This document shows positions 57,927 to 64,000 of a stretch of 64,000 nucleotides of DNA, in pieces. This stretch comes from Candidatus Marsarchaeota archaeon (GTDB lineage: Archaea > Micrarchaeota > Micrarchaeia > Micrarchaeales > Micrarchaeaceae), in contig JAMCZQ010000001.1 of NCBI GenBank assembly GCA_023485295.1, positions 53,936-117,935 on the forward strand, read 5' to 3'. Each line of letters begins with the position of its first letter. The first letter of the stretch is position 1. Below the pieces are notes generated by a model. It saw nothing but the letters and a program-made list of their open reading frames with translations. It was not told where the DNA came from and did no database searches. A program made the translations under genes and the position numbers.

Positions 57927-59014
57927 AGCTCGTAGGAACCGCCGCGCCAGGTAATCGTATGCATGCGCGATGCTGCAATCAGATTGTAAAGGTATATGAA
58001 ATTCGTAAATATGTATATGAGCCAAAGGTCTGGATAGGCTTTTCCTGCGCGCATATAGCTCTTAGCTATTCCTATAACGAACGGGGCAAATAGTATTATA
58101 AGTGCAGGCGAAACGTATATTGAAAGCGCTATAGATGATGCTATAAGCAGTATGTCTGCAGAATATATCACCACGCCGTATTGGAATATTTTTCTGCTGC
58201 CGCTTATTGACAATGCGGTTTGCCGGTTGGCCCACTCCATGAACCTGCTGAAATTGTCATTGGTGTTTACCTGCATAAGCCTTTCTTTGACATAATGTAT
58301 CTTCAGTTTTTTGTCCTTAGCGGACCTTGCTATTGCAATATCGTCAGATACTGATTCCTTAAAGGCCTTGAAATGTTCCGCGTCCAAAAGGTCCTTCCTG
58401 AATGCCAGTGAGCCGCCCCATGCAAATCTTGTCAATTCAGATTCCATGAGGCCGTTTCCGACAAAGCCCCACGCCATTTTGACCCTTGACCAAAAGCCGC
58501 CAATAGGATTGAAAAGGGGGTATGCTGTTGAAATGCCTATTTTGCCGTCTTGCAGCGGCTCAATGAGCTTAGAAAGCAGGGAAGGGCTTGCCTCTACATC
58601 AGAGTCTACTATTACGTATACTTCGTAGTCATCGAAAGTCTCCATTGCAGTAGCAATGGCTCTCACCTTGCCGCTGCACCGCGAGCATTGCGCTGATGAT
58701 ATTATGTAATCGACATTTTGCTCTTCCAGCACTTTTACTGCAGGATCATCTTCCGAATCGACTATCCCTATGAGAAAGAAATTTTTGTATTCCTGCTTTT
58801 TTAAGGAGCTGATATTTTTTGAAAGTGTAAGGTCCAAGCCTTTGCACGGAAGCATTACGAGGGCTTTTGGAGAATAGCCCTCATGCCCTTTTTCATAAGC
58901 GTAGCCCTTTTTTGATGCACCTGCAACATTCACAAGCATAAGCCCGAGCCATATCAGAAAAAGAAACGCTATAAATATATCAAGAAGCAATCCCATTTCA
59001 AACACTTCAGGCAT
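57923..59014 (-). CDS. GT2/GT21-like membrane glycosyltransferase
   Basis: The 363-residue protein has an N-terminal membrane helix, a GT-A domain with VDSEDDPA, the DxD motif VDSDVEAS, SDDIAIA as the third acidic site and EWANRQT resembling the QxxRW position, then two or three C-terminal helices. This layout matches ceramide-glucosyltransferase/HpnI-like GT21 proteins, which glycosylate membrane lipids on the cytoplasmic side. Archaeal lipids or dolichol are plausible acceptors. It overlaps the M1 peptidase gene by 8 nt and is probably on its transcript. Confidence 0.8.
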   Translation of the reverse strand: MPEVFEMGLLLDIFIAFLFLIWLGLMLVNVAGASKKGYAYEKGHEGYSPKALVMLPCKGLDLTLSKNISSLKKQEYKNFFLIGIVDSEDDPAVKVLEEQNVDYIISSAQCSRCSGKVRAIATAMETFDDYEVYVIVDSDVEASPSLLSKLIEPLQDGKIGISTAYPLFNPIGGFWSRVKMAWGFVGNGLMESELTRFAWGGSLAFRKDLLDAEHFKAFKESVSDDIAIARSAKDKKLKIHYVKERLMQVNTNDNFSRFMEWANRQTALSISGSRKIFQYGVVIYSADILLIASSIALSIYVSPALIILFAPFVIGIAKSYMRAGKAYPDLWLIYIFTNFIYLYNLIAASRMHTITWRGGSYEL

Positions 59015-61577
59015 CAAGGCCGTTTGCCTTCCTGAATTTTATGTTAACGCCGATTCGCTCTGATGTTTTTGCAAGAGTCTTCTTTATGTCCTGGCGGGCA
59101 TTGCTTGGGCTTGCAAAAAACGATTTGAAGCGCTTATAGTCGTTTGCAGTATATGCTACACTAAAGTTATCTACGTACCTTTCTAGCATGTGGGTGCCTA
59201 TGTCATATTTTTTCATTAATGTCTTCCACTCTGCGTACGTCCATTTGAAAACGTGTTGCATTGCCTCTGGATTCGACATCATTATTGCAGGTATAACAAA
59301 AGCGTCCTGGAGCCGTATGTCAGGGCTGGAAAGCGACAGGCGCAAAGCCTCATTTATTTCATTTTTGCTCCTGAAAAACGCAAGGGACTGGAGAAGGCGG
59401 CGCTTTTCCTCAGGATTCGACTCGTTCTTGTACAACTGCAGGATTTTCCCAAAGAGATAGCTTGAGCCGTACCATGCGGAAGTATAATAGATTGGAGAAC
59501 GCATGTCAGGATCTGGCTTCTTGCCAGTTTTTAAGTATTTGGCCATTTCTGCTACCATTTTTTGCTCAACCTTCTTATAGCCCAAGCGACCAAGCGCCTG
59601 AAGGGCTGAAGAGCGCAGCATTGTTGTAGTGGGATCCTCGTTTTGTTTCTTTGACCATCCGAACCTTTCCACGATGTCTGAACTGAACTTCGTACTTACC
59701 CTAACCAGATCCGGATACAAAAATGTATCATAGAGCATGGCTTCAAGCCAGCCCAGATGCGATATTATATTGGAATTGGCAGGATAGCCAACGCCTATAA
59801 AGTATTCCTCTACAAATTCCAGATAAGAGACTGCCCTGATCTGACCCGTCCTAGCCATGACAAAAAGGTCGTTCTCGATGCCCCATGCATCTGTCCCGAG
59901 CATGGATCTTGACCTCACTGCTTCACAGAGCTTTTTTAGCATCGGCATGTCGTATGCAACCCTGTAAAGGTAGTCCTGGCCATAATTCAGCTTGACATAG
60001 CCTTTTTGACTAGCTTTGAGCTCTGCAGTGCCGGAATCCATGAAGATGGATTTTTCATTTTTGCCCTCTTCGATGTATTTTATCTTTATCGGCCATTTTG
60101 ACTTAATATTGTTCGACATATTGGAAAGCATGAACCTGCTTTGCCTTATATGCAAAGCTTCGTGAGAGGCAGCAGTTTTCAGTATGGGGTACCCTGGCTT
60201 GTCCAGCCAGTAGTCGGCAAATTCCCTGATATGCGATGCGTTGCCTGTTCGTAGCTTTTTTGCAGTGTCGCTTATCGCATTCCAAAGGTCAAATTTTGTT
60301 GCATTTGAATATGCGTGCGCTTCTAGATATGCATGCAGTCCCTTCCGGAATACTTCTGGAGTGGCGAAATCCTCAAGCATGTGCAAAAACGTGCCGCCTT
60401 TCTCATAGCTTATCTCGTCGAATATCTCATTTATCTCCTCAGGGGTTGAGACGTTGACGCTTATGGGGTGCGTGTTTTTTAATGCATCTGCAGTAAAAGC
60501 GGTTGCTATTACCTCGTCAAAATATTTCTTTTCAACATCCCATTCTGGGAAGACTGCTTCCATTGCCTTGAAGCTCATGAATGTTGCGAAGCTTTCGTTA
60601 AGCCACAGGTCATTCCACCACTTCATTGTTACAAGGTCGCCAAACCATTGATGCGCCAATTCGTGCGCCACGGTTTCTGCTATCTGCTGCTTAGTGCCGA
60701 TTGATGAGTGCTTTTCATCTCCAAGCAAAGCAACCTCCCTGAAAGTTATGCTTCCCCAGTTTTCCATTGCTCCTGCAGCAAAATCAGGTATTGCTATAAG
60801 GTCGACCTTTGGCAGCGGGTATTTGATTCCGAAGTATTTTTCGTAGAATGCAATAAACTTTTTGGCATAATTCAAGGCCATGGGACATAGCTTCTTCTTT
60901 CCTGGCGTTGCATAAACGTTGATTTTCAGTTTGCCCAGGTTCCCGCTTATGCTTTCAAAATGGCCTACGCCAAGGTAAAGCAGATATGTGGACATTCGTG
61001 GAGTTGTTTGGAATGTGACAACCTTTCTTTTCCCTGAGGGCTCCTCCCTTTTTATAGGCATGTTTGATAGTGCCGTCATGTCACGCGGTATTGCAATGCT
61101 TACGTCAAACGTAGCCTTGAATTCAGGCTCGTCAAAGCACGGAAATGCAGCCCTGGCATCTGCAGCCTCAAATTGCGATGAAAGCAGGTATTCGGTATTC
61201 CCGCGAAGGCCTTTGTAGCTGCTCCTATAGAATCCGTACATTGCATCGTTGTTGATTCCTATGAACTTGATTTCAAGCTTTGCCTCTCCGGATACTCCCG
61301 TTTTAAAGCTTATTGTTGCAATCTTGTTCTTTTTGTCAAGCTTGATCCTGCAAGCTTGCTCAATACTTCCAGAAATCAGCTTTACTGACATGATATCAAG
61401 CTGGTTTGCGTTAATCTTGAATTCCCTGCATTTTTCTGAAATTTTTAGTTGTATCTCTGCTTTGCCCTTGAATTTAAACGAGTCGAAATCAGTGTCGAAA
61501 AACAGCTTATAGTTTATTGGTACTACATTATTTCCTACCCTGGTCGCAGATGGTGCCACATTGCTAGAATTATACAT
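59007..61577 (-). CDS. M1-family zinc aminopeptidase (tricorn factor F2/F3-like)
   Basis: The 856-residue protein has the M1 signature set: GAMENWG near residue 268, the zinc-binding HELAHQWFGDLV near 304-315, and the third ligand Glu in WLNESF near 327. The N-terminal beta-sandwich and the long helical C-terminal domain give the standard four-domain length. Tricorn-interacting factors of Thermoplasma are the closest type; they trim peptides from tricorn or proteasome to amino acids in the cytoplasm. The catalytic residues appear complete. Confidence 0.9.
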   Translation of the reverse strand: MYNSSNVAPSATRVGNNVVPINYKLFFDTDFDSFKFKGKAEIQLKISEKCREFKINANQLDIMSVKLISGSIEQACRIKLDKKNKIATISFKTGVSGEAKLEIKFIGINNDAMYGFYRSSYKGLRGNTEYLLSSQFEAADARAAFPCFDEPEFKATFDVSIAIPRDMTALSNMPIKREEPSGKRKVVTFQTTPRMSTYLLYLGVGHFESISGNLGKLKINVYATPGKKKLCPMALNYAKKFIAFYEKYFGIKYPLPKVDLIAIPDFAAGAMENWGSITFREVALLGDEKHSSIGTKQQIAETVAHELAHQWFGDLVTMKWWNDLWLNESFATFMSFKAMEAVFPEWDVEKKYFDEVIATAFTADALKNTHPISVNVSTPEEINEIFDEISYEKGGTFLHMLEDFATPEVFRKGLHAYLEAHAYSNATKFDLWNAISDTAKKLRTGNASHIREFADYWLDKPGYPILKTAASHEALHIRQSRFMLSNMSNNIKSKWPIKIKYIEEGKNEKSIFMDSGTAELKASQKGYVKLNYGQDYLYRVAYDMPMLKKLCEAVRSRSMLGTDAWGIENDLFVMARTGQIRAVSYLEFVEEYFIGVGYPANSNIISHLGWLEAMLYDTFLYPDLVRVSTKFSSDIVERFGWSKKQNEDPTTTMLRSSALQALGRLGYKKVEQKMVAEMAKYLKTGKKPDPDMRSPIYYTSAWYGSSYLFGKILQLYKNESNPEEKRRLLQSLAFFRSKNEINEALRLSLSSPDIRLQDAFVIPAIMMSNPEAMQHVFKWTYAEWKTLMKKYDIGTHMLERYVDNFSVAYTANDYKRFKSFFASPSNARQDIKKTLAKTSERIGVNIKFRKANGLDA

Positions 61578-61720
61578 TTATTCACCGTTTATACATTTTA
61601 GATTTCTGGGATGCCCTATTTATATTTTTGCAAAATGTTTATGTATCGCTTTGGCTCTCGGCTATTCCTGCTTACAGACAGCATAATGGCGGCTTACAAC
61701 TGCGCTTTAATCCTTTGCGT

Positions 61721-63253
61721 TTAATCAAGGAAAAGGTACTTTTGGTAAATATATGCAAGGCTTTCAAGGATGTTTGATTGCTTTGGTCTTATAAAAGAAG
61801 ATTCGTTTACGAATAGATTTGCTTCCTTTTTAGTTACGCTTTTATGCCCTATGACAACGCTATAATTTGCTGCAAAAGCTTCTTTCATGCGCAATATGCT
61901 TTTGGACACAGCAGCATAATAAAGGCATCCGGTTTTTGCATGCACGGTGCTTTTTACAGCAGTCCTGTTTATGAATGACTGGAAGCTATTGTTTCTAAAT
62001 TCGTCTATATAATAATTATATTGGTCAGCCGGCGGTTGGCCGCTTATCGCTTTTATGAAATCATTTGCATTGTGCATCAGGAAAAGGCTGAATGTCGAAT
62101 TGCCAGTGAAGTTTGCAGTGTAAGATATGTTGAAGCCTGGTACGCAGTATGACGAGAATGAGTAATATGGGTAAATGTCTTGTATTGAATTGCTTTCAGA
62201 ATATGCTGCGCTTGTTATAGGCACAACAAATGTTTTATTTATAAACATGCCAGTATACGAAACATTGCTTATCGTTGTCTTATACTGCACTGGATAATTG
62301 GATATGGTTCCATTATACACTATTTCAGTATTATTTCCAAGCAGCCTAGAGATAAAGTACATATACAGCCTTTGTTGGTTCTGAAGCATGGTACGATTCA
62401 GGCTTAAGTTCACCAAATAATAATTTGTAAAATTTATTTCGCGCATTGTTCCGCTTGGCATTTTGTAGTTGGCGTAATAAATGCGCATGTTTGAGAGATT
62501 GGAATTGGCATATAAGCTATATTTTGAGGCGTTTATAAGCAGCAGGTAGCTTATGCTTGAGGCGTTTGCGCTGATTGCACTGCTATTTAGGTAGATAATT
62601 GAATGGGGCAGCAGCGCAAAGTCTAATCCGTGACCATCGGGCCAGATGGGCGATACAAACAGGATTATGAGTATTGCAAATGCTGCGCAATGCAAAATTC
62701 TGAGGTCATGCTCCGAGAATCTTGGGCACTTGATGCAAAAGTTGTGGTGGCTTTTGGTCACTCTATTTTCAAGCATAATCTGGCCAAAAAGGGATATGGT
62801 TGTCGCAATAAGCAGGTAATACCCTACGATGGCTATATTAATCGGAAATTCTTGTGAAACTGAAAAGTTGAAGTAATAAAGCAAGTCCGGAAGGAAAATG
62901 ACAAGCATCGCAAGTAATGAATTTCTTTTGCTGGATATCTGGCCATGCAAGTATAAGTATGCGATTGCTGCAATGGCCACTGCAGAAAATGCAATGTATG
63001 ATGGAATTACTATGCTGCCGATATAGAGTATTGAGCCTGCAATGATGAACGCTATCGATCCTGCAATAAGGTAGTCGGTAAGGTGCTTTCTGAAGACTGC
63101 CGCGATGCCTATTGCCAGGAAAAAAATGAATGAATACAGTATTATGCCGGCATTGTTTAAAATTACAAAGTATGAGAATAGTGAAGCGGCGAAAAAGATG
63201 CACAATGCCAAATCAATTTTTAATATGATTGAATCGGCACGCGTTCTGTGCAC
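61721..63253 (-). CDS. Large membrane protein with extracytoplasmic domain
   Basis: This 510-residue protein has about seven hydrophobic segments in its first 210 residues (near 10-35, 35-55, 60-85, 85-105, 112-130, 135-160, 190-205). A roughly 300-residue outer domain follows, rich in Asn, Ser, Tyr and N-x-S/T sites, without a second anchor. Cys pairs (CIKC, and CVPGF and GCLYY in the outer part) are present. I do not recognise a family. It starts with GTG, 9 nt behind the ribonuclease stop, so the two are probably co-transcribed. Confidence 0.65.
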   Translation of the reverse strand: MHRTRADSIILKIDLALCIFFAASLFSYFVILNNAGIILYSFIFFLAIGIAAVFRKHLTDYLIAGSIAFIIAGSILYIGSIVIPSYIAFSAVAIAAIAYLYLHGQISSKRNSLLAMLVIFLPDLLYYFNFSVSQEFPINIAIVGYYLLIATTISLFGQIMLENRVTKSHHNFCIKCPRFSEHDLRILHCAAFAILIILFVSPIWPDGHGLDFALLPHSIIYLNSSAISANASSISYLLLINASKYSLYANSNLSNMRIYYANYKMPSGTMREINFTNYYLVNLSLNRTMLQNQQRLYMYFISRLLGNNTEIVYNGTISNYPVQYKTTISNVSYTGMFINKTFVVPITSAAYSESNSIQDIYPYYSFSSYCVPGFNISYTANFTGNSTFSLFLMHNANDFIKAISGQPPADQYNYYIDEFRNNSFQSFINRTAVKSTVHAKTGCLYYAAVSKSILRMKEAFAANYSVVIGHKSVTKKEANLFVNESSFIRPKQSNILESLAYIYQKYLFLD

Positions 63254-63262
63254 ATAAAACGC

Positions 63263-64000
63263 CTACTTGAATCTTATGGAATCCAAATTCATCGGTGCCC
63301 TGGCATCCGCATGCACCAGCCTTCCGAGAGTCCTTGCCAGGTCCTCGCATTTCTGCTCTTCCCCGTGCATCGTAAATATGCTTTTCGGCCTTACATTCAG
63401 CTTTTGCACGAAGTCCATGAGCTGGTGCCTATCGCTATGGCCGGAGAAGCCTTCTACAGTTTTTATTTTCATGTTTACCTTTATTGGAACAAGCTTGCCG
63501 TTCTCATCTGGCAGAGGTACCTCTGATGTTCCGTTCTGGATTCTGCGGCCCAGTGAACCTGCACTGTTGTAGCCAACGAATATTAAAACGTTCTTTGGAT
63601 CATCTGCAAGCTTCTTGAAGTATTCTACGCTGGCGCCGCCGTTCATCATTCCGCCGCTCGCCAGTATTATTGCAGGGCCCTTTTCAAAAACTTCTTCGCG
63701 CTCGCCTTTTATCACTTCGAATATCTCGCTTTCAAACGGAGACCTGTTGTTTAATATGCGGTTTCTCAGGCTTTCCTTGAGGTATTCCGGGTATGCAGTA
63801 TGTATGGCGCTGGCTTCGAGTATCATCCCGTCAAGGTATACTGGCGCTTCTATCTTGTATTGGCTGTTTTCCAATGCCATATAGTTTTCAAGGACAAGCT
63901 GCAGCTCCTGGCTCCTGCCTACTGCGAACAGAGGTATCAAAACTTTGCCACCGTTGGATATAGTCGATTTTATTATGTCCATCAGGTTCTTTAGATCGGA
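63263..64000 (-). CDS. aCPSF1-like beta-CASP ribonuclease, C-terminal part (cut by window edge)
   Basis: The visible 245 residues are the C-terminal half of a metallo-beta-lactamase/beta-CASP nuclease of the archaeal CPSF type. They include VLIPLFAVGRSQELQLVLENY, ILASGGMMNGG, the VEGFSGHSDR motif (His/Asp metal ligands of the C-terminal part) and GEEQKCEDLAR. The same family in archaea (aCPSF1) cuts RNA at termination sites and works as an endo- and exonuclease. The gene begins beyond the right edge, so the KH domains and first metal motifs are not visible. aCPSF2 or an RNase J-like relative is an alternative. Confidence 0.8.
   Translation of the reverse strand, partial: SDLKNLMDIIKSTISNGGKVLIPLFAVGRSQELQLVLENYMALENSQYKIEAPVYLDGMILEASAIHTAYPEYLKESLRNRILNNRSPFESEIFEVIKGEREEVFEKGPAIILASGGMMNGGASVEYFKKLADDPKNVLIFVGYNSAGSLGRRIQNGTSEVPLPDENGKLVPIKVNMKIKTVEGFSGHSDRHQLMDFVQKLNVRPKSIFTMHGEEQKCEDLARTLGRLVHADARAPMNLDSIRFK

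Overview
The window reads as an archaeal chromosome segment, most likely from a small-genome acidophile of the ARMAN/Micrarchaeota (DPANN) type or a close associate of Thermoplasmatales; this placement is inference. The support is an archaeal-type tryptophanyl-tRNA synthetase, an aCPSF1-like beta-CASP ribonuclease, an M1 aminopeptidase of the tricorn-factor type, TATA boxes about 25 nt before start codons that lack a leader, VapBC and AbiE toxin-antitoxin pairs, Ser/Thr-rich surface proteins, and a three-gene cluster that matches the mevalonate-3-phosphate route known from Thermoplasma. I see no rRNA, tRNA, CRISPR array or transposase.

Layout. 1-5 kb is a loosely packed accessory zone: a 2H phosphoesterase, a GNAT acetyltransferase, an HD phosphohydrolase, a VapBC pair with a palindromic operator, and an unknown gene between two imperfect 30-bp repeats. 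5-11 kb is one 1985-residue surface protein with two YVTN-type beta-propellers. 11-12.6 kb is an AbiE-like pair with its operator. 12.7-17.6 kb (minus strand) is an amino-acid/dipeptide operon: APC permease, class III aminotransferase, enolase-superfamily epimerase, a small unknown gene, then shikimate dehydrogenase. 17.7-20.5 kb holds mevalonate 3-kinase, mevalonate-3-phosphate 5-kinase and a bisphosphomevalonate-decarboxylase-like gene, in pathway order. 20.7-33 kb is mixed housekeeping: S66 LD-carboxypeptidase, a NifX-like small protein, unknown proteins, pirin, an ABC-2 exporter, FKBP, a methyltransferase, TrpRS, HemC, a zinc ribbon, an SPFH protein, an FMN reductase and a degenerate HAD protein.

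33-38.6 kb (minus strand) is an export/sensing operon: a membrane-anchored winged-helix regulator, a LolD-like ATPase, a COG1361-type surface protein and a MacB/FtsX-like permease. 38.9-44 kb has two molybdenum-enzyme modules: a CoxG-like protein divergent from a CutBCA-type (aldehyde rather than CO) dehydrogenase, and a sulfite-oxidase-fold protein with a histidine phosphatase. 44.2-55.3 kb is a second surface region: a COG1361-like protein coupled to a MinD-type ATPase, a membrane-fused spermidine-synthase-like protein on the other strand, a 1598-residue surface protein with a recent internal duplication, a companion protein that shares its C-terminal Cys-closed domain, and a membrane protein with a histone-like basic tail. 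55.4-64 kb holds a small hypothetical gene, a decayed IlvD-family fragment, a DHA2 drug exporter, a GT2/GT21 glycosyltransferase, an M1 aminopeptidase, a large membrane protein and the edge-truncated aCPSF1-like gene.

Family names come from motifs read by eye and could not be searched. Many start codons were moved inward from the longest open frame, using TATA spacing, Shine-Dalgarno matches or overlap with neighbours; the reason is given with each gene.
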